The notes under the pieces: model-generated
Told to the model about the DNA's origin: nothing
What the model saw: only the letters and a program-made list of their open reading frames with translations
The model's database searches: none
Translations under genes and position numbers: made by a program
From: Eumeta japonica
Lineage: Eukaryota > Arthropoda > Insecta > Lepidoptera > Psychidae
Reading direction: 5' to 3'
Length of the DNA stretch: 64,000 nt
NCBI GenBank assembly: GCA_005406025.1
Contig: BGZK01000094.1
Span: forward strand, 494,501 to 558,500
Shown here: in pieces, positions 24,831 through 35,205 of the stretch
How the letters are laid out: each line of letters begins with the position of its first letter
Numbering within the stretch: position 1 is the first letter of the stretch

Positions 24831-25697
24831 GTCAAACATTTTAAGCACTCGAAACCGTTGGGCTTGCATGGAAAGGTGAATGGATGTCAAGGAAGCAAGA
24901 GATATATACAAAGATCGTAACCATGTGAAAATCTATGGTCTCTGCCTACCCTTCTAAGAAATATAGGTACGTGAGTTTGTATTATCATAATATGAAGTAA
25001 AGTTGTAATTTTCAAAGAGCATGAAGTAACTGAGGTGAAAAACTTTTGTAATTTGGTCATCCGAAAAGGACAAATCAACGAATTTTAAAAACTCAATGTG
25101 TATGAAAAAATCATTCGCATAGAACGCGCTAGAAATCTCATGTCAGACTTGGCGTAATATTGTGATGGGATACACCCCTTTTATCAACGCAGATTTTCTT
25201 TGTCTTAATTACTTGCTTCGGGCCAATCATTTTCTGTCAACAAATGTCAGAATCAAGTATTGCTATTTTATTTCAGACTGAAAAGCTCAAATCTTAAGGT
25301 ATCTATCTATACTGGCGTAACATGTTAAAAGTACGCAAAAAGCAATACCTTTCCAATCGCACCATACTCGCGAAATTATATACCTTGTTTCACGTTATAG
25401 AGAGTTTTACAATTACCTATTGGTTTTACCTATGTTTCGAAATGCCTTTTTTAGATATTCTTAATGTATGAAGTCCACTATTCATCACCAGTAGTGATTT
25501 ATCGTTTCAAAAATATGTTGAACTTTTTTCTTCTTGACAAAGAATCGCAAATAGAGAAACGGTTCTTAAGATTTCTTTCAATAAAATCATGTGACATGCA
25601 AACATCTCGCTTCAGCCACACTTTTACAAATGGCATAACACGGTTTTGTGATCGATGTCTAATTTTGTGGTAATTCTGCAACTATTTATATCTCTAA
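24831..25697. other. AT-rich non-coding stretch
   Basis: No supported gene. A 69-codon plus-strand frame at 25464-25673 lies immediately before the short open segment that leads into the retroposon target site, but it is not in frame with it and has no motif. Confidence 0.45.
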
Positions 25698-25731
25698 TTG
25701 CATGAATATGTATGCATCAATATTGCTTCAA

Positions 25732-25753
25732 TTTTATTACAAGTTCTTGCTAA
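25732..25753 (+). repeat. target-site duplication, left copy (22 bp)
   Basis: This 22-base word, beginning TTTTATTACAAGTTCTTGC, is repeated exactly at 27874-27895. Identical direct repeats of this length on both sides of an insertion are the signature of target-primed reverse transcription by a LINE-type machinery. Confidence 0.95.
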
Positions 25754-25754
25754 A

Positions 25755-26054
25755 CGGCACAGACTTGAGACTTGGCGTACGGGCGCTACTTATCATCGCT
25801 CGACTGACCGTGGACGATAAAACGGTTCAGCGGCGCTGATTTCCGTGCACGGTGGAACTCTTCGACGAAGAGCGGCAAAGACTTGAGACTTGGCGTATTG
25901 GCGCTGCTCATCATAGCTCGACTGACTGTGGACGAGAAAACGGTTCAGCGGCGCTGGTTTCCGTGCACGGTGGAACTCTCCAACGAAGAGCGGTACAGAC
26001 TTGAGACTTGGCGTATCGGCGCTGCTCATGAACGCTCGACTGACTGTGGACGAG
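25755..26054 (+). repeat. 118-bp tandem monomers at the retroposon 5' end
   Basis: Monomers start at 25755, 25873 and 25991, giving an exact 118-base period. The third is cut off at 26054. Shared words include AGACTTGAGACTTGGCGTA, GCTCGACTGACTGTGGACGA, AAAACGGTTCAGCGGCGCTG and TTTCCGTGCACGGTGGAACT. The first monomer begins inside the unit, exactly at the insertion boundary. The period is not a multiple of three, so a repeated protein is unlikely. The arrangement recalls the tandem promoter monomers of some LINEs. Confidence 0.93.
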
Positions 26055-27640
26055 TAGATGCCCTAGTTTTACATAGTAGACTCATGTAGAAAAGACATGA
26101 GCCATTTCAACGTGAAAAAAAAGAAGAAAAGAAGAATGGACTGCATTAGATCAGAAAATCAGACATTAGAAAGGCTGGTGATGGATCTCATCAACTCTCA
26201 AAAACTGTCACTGAAGAATTGCTCCAAGCGAAAAATATGAAGTATGAAAGAGAAAACGAAAAAATAAATTAAAAAGGAGTTTTTTTTTTAGACGAGTGAA
26301 CACCATCTACTTAACACCATCTCAATACCACAATAGACAGAGAGTCGGTTCCCTAGTTACACATGGGCGACTCGTGTAAACAGCGCATCATCTATCACAA
26401 CAGGAACAAAGAAGAACGGATCGCATTAGATTAGAGTGAATTGAAATTAAAATTCTATTGATGAACTTCATCGATTTCCAGATGGATACTGAAAACCTTG
26501 CACGGAGTGAAGCAGAGTTGACGAAAGAAATTAATTAAGAAAGGAGGTTATTTTAAGAAGAGCTTGACACTACTTAACTTCTTTTTAAGATTTATGCAAC
26601 AATAAGCTAATTATACTCGGAGACACTCTTAAACAAGATATGAACTATTCATTACAACAGGGCCATAATGAATGGACCACATTAACAGCAAAAAAAAACT
26701 ATGGATGAACTTATCAACTAGTAGAAATGGACACTGAAAACCTACACCACAAAGGAAATAAAGAATGAAAGATTAAAAGAGATAAGAATTAGGAAAGTTT
26801 TCTTTTTAAGAAGAATTCAACACCACCTAATAGATATTGCTTTAAGATCAAAGACAAAAAATAAGTTGGACACTCTAGTTACATATGAGATAATTGCAAA
26901 GACAAGAATGAGCTATGACAGTAGTAAGTAACAAAAATGGGCTGCACGAAATTAATAAAGTAATAGCTGAACTTTGTTGGTTCTAACTGAAACTAGAGAT
27001 TACAAAGATTGTGGATGATCTTTACCAATTCTCAAAAACGAACATTGAGATCTGCACTAAAGGAAGAAAAATAAGAATAAAAGATTAAAGGAAATTAGGA
27101 AATTAGGATTTCTTTCAAAACAAAAGCTCGACATCATCTAATGAGCACCGCCTAAGATGTACTACAACAGAAAGAAAAATTAGACGTCCTAGTTACACAT
27201 GAGAGCCTTGGGTAGACCGAGCTATTACAACAGAAACCAAGAAGAAAAGGCGATTATAGTACAGAGCAAAGCGGAAACTTAAAAGGCGTCGATGACATTT
27301 GTCAAGTTCTTAACGGTCGCTAAAACTTCTTCACCAAGCTGAAAACATAAACAATGAAAAATCGACTGAAGAAAAATCCAGAAAGGATTTGTTTAAGAGC
27401 TCGATACCATCTACTCAACTCTGCTTCAAGTTCTTCTACAACAGAAAGTTATTCGCACTTGAGAGATTCGCATAACAAGACAATAGTTTTTACAACAGGA
27501 ACCAAGAAGAATAAACGACATTAGCACAGACTACAGTAGAAATTAAAAAGGCTGTAGATGAACTGTTCCGACTCTCAGAAATGGACGTCAAAGCCTACAC
27601 CAAGCAAAGGAAACGAAGAACGAGAAACAAAAGGAACATA
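26055..27640 (+). repeat. degenerate tandem array of about six 245-310-bp units
   Basis: Each unit contains, in the same order, a CCTAGTTACACATG-like word, an ACAACAGGAACCAAGAAGAA-like word, a TGGATGAACTTCATCAACTC-like word, an ATGGACACTGAAAACCTAC-like word and an AAGAAGAGCTCGACACCA-like word. The ATGGACACTGAA landmark falls near 26202, 26484, 26725, 27041, 27318 and 27585. Units are diverged and carry indels. Plus-strand translation of the landmark gives MDTENL in units 2 and 3 and MDVKAY in unit 6, so the unit may derive from a short repeated coding sequence, but every unit is broken by stops. Confidence 0.75.
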
Positions 27641-27849
27641 CCTTCCCCACTATATTTATTGACACACTATAGTATCTATTACCTATCCCGAATCCAGTTT
27701 CTGGCTAAAGGTTGCACGAATACCGGCTGGCTCTACACTCCCGTCACTCCTAATCCAAGCTAGAACCTACACTCCCCCCGATATTTACGCTCCCTTCGGT
27801 GTATCGGGACTTGTCCCTTTCAGTCATTGCGACTGGCTGAAGGTTGAGC
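27641..27849 (+). other. unique 3' segment of the retroposon
   Basis: A segment of about 210 bases, richer in pyrimidine and GC than the array before it, with ACACTCCCGTCACTCC, CACTCCCCCCGATATT and TGACTGGCTGAAGGTTGAGC-like words leading into the GAT tail. In a non-autonomous LINE-dependent element this is where the helper reverse transcriptase would bind. I do not recognise it as any family I can name with certainty. Confidence 0.5.
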
Positions 27850-27873
27850 GATGATGATGATGATGATGATGAT
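27850..27873 (+). repeat. (GAT)8 tail
   Basis: Eight uninterrupted GAT repeats ending exactly where the right-hand target duplication begins. Confidence 0.95.
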
Positions 27874-27895
27874 TTTTATTACAAGTTCTTGCTAA
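27874..27895 (+). repeat. target-site duplication, right copy (22 bp)
   Basis: Exact repeat of 25732-25753, marking the 3' boundary of the retroposon. Confidence 0.95.
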
Positions 27896-28300
27896 GAATA
27901 TGGAAAAAAAAACCAAAAATGAGAAATTACTGTTTTTTCTACCCGAATTTCGGAAAACGGATTTTCATCAGATCCTTTTAAAGTTGATCGACAAGCAGGT
28001 TAAGTCATTCGAAAAGAATCCATTCAACTTACATTTTCTGAATTCTGATTTGCGTACCAACTTGGTTCAATCGACGTTGGATCGAAAGATATCATTAACA
28101 AAAAATTTGCCAGAAAGTTTATTTATCAAATAACTTTTAAAACACTTTTTAGTTTGATGTATGGTACTCAGTCATCTTTTTCATATAAAAATCTGTTAGT
28201 TGAGCCGAAATACGAAGATAAAAAAGTTTCGTTCCTGTTTGTACCAAAGTGGCTTCGTATTGAAATCGCTAACATGAAATCCGATGCAAAAACAATATGA
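27896..28300 (+). pseudogene. unidentified coding-like frame interrupted by the retroposon
   Basis: The reading frame through the target site (25698-25753: LHEYVCINIASILLQVLA) continues on the far side of the insertion into AKNMEKKTKNEKLLFFLPEF and on to DFHQILLKLIDKQVKSFEKN, until a stop at 28131-28133. After a frame change near 28124 it continues as FKTLFSLMYGTQSSFSYKNL and VSFLFVPKWLRIEIANMKSD to a stop at 28298-28300. Together this is about 150 codons with one frameshift. The spacing of leucines and the LPEF word recall leucine-rich or helical-repeat proteins, but I cannot name the family and the similarity is weak. AT bias could also produce such a frame by chance. Confidence 0.35.
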
Positions 28301-28439
28301 CGTAGTCGCATGTGATTTCGTGGTATGAGGCGGCCGTGTTAACGCCCGCTAACAGGTATAACAAACCATTTCGCCATTTTTTCATTCCAATTTATTTTGT
28401 TATCGTTTTTGTTAATATACCTAGTTTTTATTTAACGTT

Positions 28440-28643
28440 GTTAATATCGTTTTTTTTAAATATTTGTTTCAAATATATTTTAAAAGCAGAAACTTTCAAA
28501 ATATATTTAAAGTTATTTCGAATTGATATATATATATATCAATTCGAAAGAACTTTAAATATATTATATATATATTTATAATATATTTTGAAAGTTTCTG
28601 CTTTTAAAATATATTTGAAACAAATATTAAAAACGATATTAAC
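28440..28643. repeat. 204-bp near-perfect palindrome
   Basis: The left half starts GTTAATATCGTTTTT and the right half ends AAAAACGATATTAAC. Between them the arms pair through AAATATTTGTTTCAAATATA, TTTTAAAAGCAGAAACTTTC and AACTTTAAATATA-like blocks, meeting at an AT-repeat centre flanked by TTCGAATTGATATA. The right arm carries a small AT insertion (about 28562-28582). No open frame of interest. It could be a fold-back or MITE element or an inverted duplication. Confidence 0.9.
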
Positions 28644-29876
28644 ATATATATAATAGAACCACAAAACCAAGTACATCAGAGGAAAAAATACACAATTTAA
28701 AACCTTTATAAAGTCTAAATAAATGAATTTTTGTGTATTCTTTTCAAATTCTAAAATGTTTGCAACTACTTCCTAAATATCTGACCTTTCTCGGCAATTA
28801 CTTACAGTTTTTATCTTCGCATTTAAGCTCAACTATAACACAGTTAAAAAGTTATTAAAATAGAATTTTATAAATAAATATAGATTTTAGACGTGTAGAG
28901 CGCAAAACGTTTTTGAATTATATTTTAGAACTGAAAGAGCTCAAAAATACATCGATAAATATAATGGCTTGATTTTGTACTTATGATACTACCCCTAACT
29001 AATACTGCTTTACGACTATAAATCGAAAAAAAAATGTTTATAGCTTAATAAATAGTGACCTAATATAAAAAATGCACTTAAGGAAAACGCAAAAAACCGT
29101 TTAGCAATTAGCGTTTTCAAAGTTTGAATGTAGTTTGTGTATGAACAGTTAATAATTTTTATGAAACTTAAGGTATCACTTATCACTTATAAATTAGGCT
29201 TATATTTTTCATTAAATGTAAGAATTCGGCAATTTTGAGTTAAGTCACTTCAATACTAAAGCAGCGATATGTTCATTTTCATTGTTGAATTACAAACGAG
29301 AACAGCAGATTTTTTATAGTTATTTTTCGAAATATCAGCTTTTAATATATTAAATCCAGCCAATCACAACCAGTACCATTAAAAAGGTGTAGTTACAACT
29401 TAATAAGTATTAAATTCGGAAAGACTTTTTTCCCCGATCTACAAAGTTATAACAGTGCTAAAAGTCAAGCACCGAAAGCAACTTGCATGCATGAAATGAT
29501 CCATTATGTCAGTGTCAGTATGTAATCTTTGTCAGTCATTCCTTATTTAGATAATAAGCGTGGTCATATTGTGTGGTTAATTAATAATGATTGGTTGTTG
29601 GACTTTGCTATAACCCGAACTCTTTATAAGTAAAAATATTTTTCTACGTTTTAGTTTGTTTTGCTATTAAAACATGTTTTTTCAGTTTTTTAAAACTACA
29701 ATTTATTTTCTAAATTTTTAATCTAAAAACGATATCCATAATATTTATAACCGAGAGCCTGGATTTTAGAATATCTTGCATGTGGCAATGAATTCAAGTT
29801 TATATCATTTATATCGATGTATCCTTTCAATTTCATCCGATGCATCTCTATTACACGGAACTTTCCCTGTTTACTT
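28644..29876. other. AT-rich non-coding stretch
   Basis: No gene, transposon protein or notable repeat is recognised. Confidence 0.5.
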
Positions 29877-30240
29877 TTAACAATCAAGTTCTTCTATTTG
29901 AATTCCATTAAGTGACCTTCCGTGACTTAAAGCTGCATAAGCCTGTCCGGCAGCATACAACCGAGAACCCAGATAAATAACTGCATAATCTACCGTACAA
30001 TCTTGCACTTTATATACGGTGGATGCCCACCTTAGGATCAATAGCAGCAATCATTTTCAGCATTGCCATATGAGGTCAACCTTAGGTCGGCTCTAGCGAC
30101 GTAACATTTTTAAACAACCACTGGAACCGGAACGCTCTCAACGAATATCGCGATTTCACCCCCACTTCCCGCGGTTGTTCTTCCAGATAGGCCAGAAAGA
30201 AAAACACGTGCATCGCTCCGCCATCAGCTAGTAAAGCACA
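29877..30240 (-). pseudogene. Helitron-type Pif1 helicase C-terminal relic
   Basis: On the minus strand, 30047 down to 29880 is open and reads LLLILRWASTVYKVQDCTVD, then YAVIYLGSRLYAAGQAYAAL and SHGRSLNGIQIEELDC, with a stop at 29877-29879. This matches the last conserved motifs of Pif1-family helicases carried by Helitrons (W-STVHK-QG, DLG, GQAYVALSRVRSL-G, motifs V and VI), with the family glutamine-glycine changed to QD and SRV to SHG. Upstream sequence to about 30240 is coding-like but frameshifted and only weakly legible. The Rep nuclease domain and Helitron ends were not found. The helicase assignment is firm. The Helitron origin follows from where such genes usually occur in insects, since the cellular PIF1 gene is usually much better conserved. 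Confidence 0.75.
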
Positions 30241-31284
30241 CTCTACTATTAAACTTCACATTCTTTTACAAACAACAGCATCCCATGTGTTCAGTATATG
30301 CAATTATTTACGATAAAATTTGTTTATTAAAAAATAAACCACACACGACTATTACGCGATCACCTTTTAGATAGCATAAGTAACAAACTAATTGCTCTAA
30401 TAAAAAAAAATGCAAATATGTTTAACAATAATAAAAGAGCCGCTAATAACATAGTTTGGATCAATGCGAAGATAACAAGATCAGAAATATGCTCGTAATT
30501 TTAATCGCGCATGATTATGATAAAAAAAAAATAGAAAAAAAAATGTAATTCAATTTTTGCCCAATAATAGTAGCTGCTCCGGAACGTGCTGAGTAGTTAA
30601 ATCTATAGCACTTTTTCAAGCACCATCCATCTGCGTAGACATCAATCATGACTATGCCGGTTTTGTATCTATTTTCCTTAATCGTAGCTTAACGTTTTTT
30701 TTTCAATGCTACTGTTATAACAACAGCTGCAGTTTTCACCCGTTCTTTATAAACTGTAGTATTTAATTTACTATAAAGTCGCCGAGTCGTTACTAGGACA
30801 CTAATAGCAGTCACAGCAGTTTACACTTATCTAAAAGATATATAATTTCCATAATGCGCCTTTTGTCTGCACTTTCTGGTGTAGATTTTTGGTTTTCATT
30901 ATTTATTTTCTACTGGATTTCTATATGGTCGAATAGTATCGGAAGGTTTAAAACTGAAGTTTCTTGAATTCATATTTGTGAGATAAATCGGGTTAGGTCT
31001 GAAAAGATTACACTTTATAATCTAAATTATAAATATATTTAAATTTCTTTCAACTATGGAATAATAAACAAAATCCGATAAATCAAATATTTTATATTTA
31101 TATATACTACGTACCGTTTGACATACAAGTTACAGCTGTTTTAGAAATTTTATATTGGAAAAATAATCCTTTTTGACAATGATATTTTCAGAGAAATGTA
31201 TGCCCTCTATACAAATATTTAGGTTCCAATATAGCTTGTCTAGGCGACAATTATAGGGACTGTTATTCTACTTCATTTCATTAC
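30241..31284. other. AT-rich non-coding stretch
   Basis: It could include the eroded upstream part of the Helitron, but no motif is legible on either strand. Confidence 0.4.
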
Positions 31285-31560
31285 TTTTTAGAGTTTCATA
31301 ACTCAAGAGAAACCTTTATAGGATCACTTCATTTCTATCTATCTGTTTGTCGATCTAGATCCTTTTTCTCAGGAATGCTAAGAGATATCAAGTTGAAATT
31401 AATGTCAAATACTGATGTCTTCGGAGGAGCATATTTTTATAGTAGCAAATAAATGCAAACCTATTGGGTTCTTCCCGTTGACTTAAATTCATTAAATTCA
31501 TGAAATTTTGCAAGAAGCAAGTTCTCACAGCACTAGTAAAGGAAAAATTTGTTGTTTCAT
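31285..31560 (+). repeat. dispersed lepidopteran-type repeat
   Basis: The succession TTTATAGGATCACTTC, CTATCTATCTGTTTGTCG, TTTTTCTCAGGAATGCTAAG, AGATATCAAGTTGAAATT and GGGTTCTTCCCGTTGACTTA, then GCAAGAAGCAAG and AGCACTAGTAAAGGAAAAAT, is a repeat wording I recall from many lepidopteran sequences. Non-coding, class unknown. Confidence 0.5.
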
Positions 31561-34500
31561 CATTAATTTTTTTTTGTTATCACAAACTGTCCTTTGCAGT
31601 TGGAGTATATACTGTAATATAGATCAATGTATGGGGGAAAATATTTTAATTTTGTACAATAAGTATTTAAGGTTTCCAAAAATTCAATTAAATAATTAAA
31701 ATCATTTTCGATGTATTTTTTGTGAAAGTGGAAAAAACAATAAGCATGCCTTCATTCCCGGGAGATATATCTCACCCGTTTAAGGTCGGAAACAGGCAAA
31801 AAATATCGATAATCTTCATTCATAAAATATCTACATACATTACAAGTTTGTACGAAATCCTTAAGTTAAGAATTCTGAATTCGAATTTATACCGTCTTTA
31901 TAATTACATAAGGGCAACTACTATTGTAATGTCTATTTTGATTAATCCCATTTTTCAAAAAAAAAAAAGAAAAATATATTTTCTTGCGTAAATAACGGAC
32001 AGAACAGCAAATGACACAACTCTCACGCCAAGCGTCAATAGAACACTGAGCAAGCGACGCTAAAAAGGGTGGTGCGAGACGAGGCTACCCCATTTATTTA
32101 CTCAGAATAAAAAGGCTGTTAGCGCCATTTCAGTTTTTTTTTTGAGTAATAAGAAAATACCGACAAAGAAGAAAAAATAATACAGTAATCCTCCAAGCCT
32201 TTGTGAAATACACTTTAAAACTTGTTCTGATTTCAGTTACCATCTGATTTTAGTATAAAACTGATCAGAAAGATTTTTTTGGGCCGTATTTGCAATCTTA
32301 TTCTATCGAGAAAAGATACGTGGATCGTGTTTTAAGACAGTAATCCTTGAGAATAGATTGATGTGTTCAAAATATTTTTTCTATATTACCATAATTATTG
32401 CTCTTTTTAAAGAGTAAATGTGACCCAGAAAAACGTGAATGCGTGGTTTTCCGCGTGTCTTCCCTAAGCGCGTTTTTCACCTTATATTGGATTGGGTGAT
32501 TTCAAAATTGAGTGAAAATTTAGCGCTCAACATAAGTTAACGTTGCGCTGTACAGCTTATAGTTTTGACATACACATTTTTTAAATTTTTTTTTTCAAGT
32601 TTTACAAAATTTGAGAAATTCAAAATTTATTTTAAAATTTTTCTATTTTCTTTGTAATTTTAAAAAAAAGATCTTTTTCATTTTTTTTAATTTTCTCTCA
32701 AATTGGTAAATTTTTATAATCTTATGTGTAACTATTTTTTTTTCAAATATTCAATTATGTACTTTCAAATTTTACAAAATTTAAAATTTATTTTTAAAAA
32801 TAAAAATATAAAATTATTATTTTGCCACCGGTCCTTGACATATGTGCGAATTTTAAAGTCCATCAGACATTTGGAAATAACGCTCAAAAATTCCGTTACA
32901 ATACATATAGGTCAAACTATTAAAACCGTGTTAATAAGGGTTTATGTTATACTATAATGTACCTAACACCAAAGCACCTACTATGCACTTGATATTAAAT
33001 TTTATTTTACGTAAATACATGCGGTATTACTGATGTTAGCACTAGATAGAAGATAAGACCACTTTTTAAATTTCCGAGATTACGCGTGCTTCCTGTGTGC
33101 GCGCCGTCCGCCATAGCGAAACTCAAGAAAATAAAATAAAGCGCGCGCTTTGTTTTAATTGTGTTGCCTAAATGGTACGTAGTTGTTACTTTGTTATTAT
33201 TATAACAAATAATAATTATTTTTACTTATAGGTTTGTTTTATAAATGCCTGTACCTATAAGTTAAACGTCATGGAAGAAAGATTTCAGAAAAGCCAGTCG
33301 GATAATCTACTAAGAATGGATTGTTTGATGATGGCGCAATATTTTATAAAAAAAAAATAAGGATTTTGCGGCTGCCAAAATTCGTGAAATAAAAATGAAA
33401 AGGATGTCTTATAACCATTATGTGTTATAACATTTATAGGTTACTTATAAATATCTACGTAAATATAACCTATTTTGAATTTTAAAATGAAAGTGGTATT
33501 AACTTCAAGAATTAGAGAAAAATAAACCTACCTGCTATAATAATAAAAGATGTTATGATAAAAAACAATTTCGTCTTTGTTATGATTCATGATTTTATAA
33601 CGTTTTCTTAGTTACCTACGAGAATATCTATTTTCCAAGGTAGTAGGTATGTTAAATATTAATTATGAAATCAAATCTATTCATTCAATAATAAATATTC
33701 ACTTACTTGGTCCCTTTTCAGTGAGATGACACACAACACAGACAAAACAATCATTATTATTTTTGACGTGACAACGTCTTAAATTAGGTTGCGGCTGGGA
33801 GTCACTTATGAAAAAGTGTAACGCTCGGTAACGTTACGATGAGTCACCGAACGAGAGAGAGGCCCGCCGAATGCCTTGCGTCTCTCTCCCACTCAACTAT
33901 GATCGGTCTGCCGCGCGCGCACTAGAGAATTAGTGCATAGCTTGCAAATGTATTGCAAGTTATTGTATGTATATTTGTATATAAATACGTATGTATGTGT
34001 AAAGGTAAAAATAAAATTTTGTTAATATGAAATTCAGTGCGAGATTCTTTGTATAAATTAATGTTTTAAATATAATTCTTTGTATAAATAAATGTTTTAA
34101 ATTGTTACTATTATTTCATCCTTCTTCCTACTATACGAATGAATATTCACATTAAAATGATTTTACCATTCAAAGTCGTTGTCACGTAAAACTTTCGCCC
34201 GTATACCGACTTTACAGGCAACCAATTTTTATTTTGATCAAATGAACCACCTTTGCGCACTTTATATAATTGAAAATTATTATAAGAACGGTTTATAAAC
34301 CAGTGAGCGTTATTGTTAAAGACCGGATTTTATGCATTTGCTTATTTTAGCCATTCTCAGCGGTAATAGCATATTTTATTTGTTTAAGTTTGTGTCAAAT
34401 TGATTGTTTCATTAATGGGACGGCATAACTTTTGCCAAAAACTATAAGTGCTGATATTGCACCCAAGTTCAATTTCTGCCCAGTTATTTCAGTAGAAGTG

Positions 34501-35103
34501 GAGTGAACCTTTTCCACTTACAAAAATATTCTAAATGATCGTAGACACAATCTTACCACTGAAAATTTAGAAAAATATTTGATTGCTTGCGTTTACAAAA
34601 ATTTTAAATAATTTTAATGCCACATAATGTTACTGTACCTATTATCGCCTATCAAAAAATAATTTACTAATTGTATGCTGCTTTTGAAATAAAAAAAAAT
34701 GAATACTTACTTTTCTCTTTTTTTTTGGAGATTCCTAAAATTTATCATTTAATTTCGCATATTCTGCCAATTTTCGTGAATATTTCAAGCATTTTTCATG
34801 CATATTTGCAAGCATATAACAAGCTTTTTAGGTTGCATATAATCCGATCTTTAGTTATTGTGATTTCATTATGTCTTTAACTCTTGGAAATACCAAAATA
34901 TAAGCTTTTAATAGAAAGTTGAATTAACGCATATTCAGAAGGTTCAATTAAGCTCGAATTCAGCGAAAATTTCTTACAGTCATCTTTATCCGATAAACAA
35001 ACAAGGATAAAGTTAGGTAGGTACTTGCATCGAAATAATCTTCTCAATAGAACGCATCAGTTTTACATTCTATTGAATAAACTAAAATAATTGCATTCGA
35101 ATT
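31561..35103. other. AT-rich non-coding stretch with two GC-rich patches
   Basis: No gene. GC-rich patches lie at 33060-33170 and 33785-33940. The second contains a GAGAGAGAGGC/GCGTCTCTCTC hairpin (about 33853-33888), a GATGAGTCACC AP-1-like word (33839-33849) and the short palindrome GCACTAGAGAATTAGTGC (about 33918-33935). A 36-base direct repeat (TTCTTTGTATAAATTAATG type) occurs twice at 34040-34100. Confidence 0.5.
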
Positions 35104-35166
35104 AAAAAAAAAACAGTAAATAACATGGTGGACCATGGTCCACCATGTTATTGACTGTTTTTTTCT
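35104..35166. repeat. 63-bp palindrome with a perfect 30-bp core
   Basis: The core 35121-35150 is a perfect palindrome centred on GGACCATGGTCC with no loop. Pairing continues outward with one mismatch through ACAGT/ACTGT into an A run on the left and a T run on the right. Confidence 0.92.
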
Positions 35167-35205
35167 TATGTATATGATAATATGATGATAGTGAACATGT
35201 TCAAT

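Larger units (their letters stand above)
25754..27873 (+). mobile_element. composite non-autonomous retroposon (2.12 kb, (GAT)n tail)
   Basis: An insertion of 2120 bp bounded by the perfect 22-bp duplication. From 5' to 3' it holds two and a half GC-rich 118-bp monomers (25755-26054), about six degenerate units of roughly 280 bp (26055-27640), a unique pyrimidine-rich 3' segment (27641-27849) and a (GAT)8 tail (27850-27873) directly abutting the right duplication. No reverse transcriptase, endonuclease or other known domain is readable in any frame, so it must have been mobilised by proteins of another element. The GAT tail is characteristic of RTE-group LINEs in Lepidoptera, and an RTE relic lies 1.9 kb upstream, so RTE is the likely helper (inference). 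The 22-bp duplication is still perfect, which suggests a fairly recent insertion compared with the mariners in this window. Confidence 0.85.

Noticed and set aside
25883..26089. Open frames on both strands in the 118-bp monomers
   Set aside because: The 118-base period shifts the frame between monomers, so no repeated protein is encoded.
25755..27640. Repeat arrays considered as CRISPR-like
   Set aside because: Units are 118 bp and about 280 bp in direct tandem without unique spacers, in eukaryotic-type DNA flanked by a target-site duplication.
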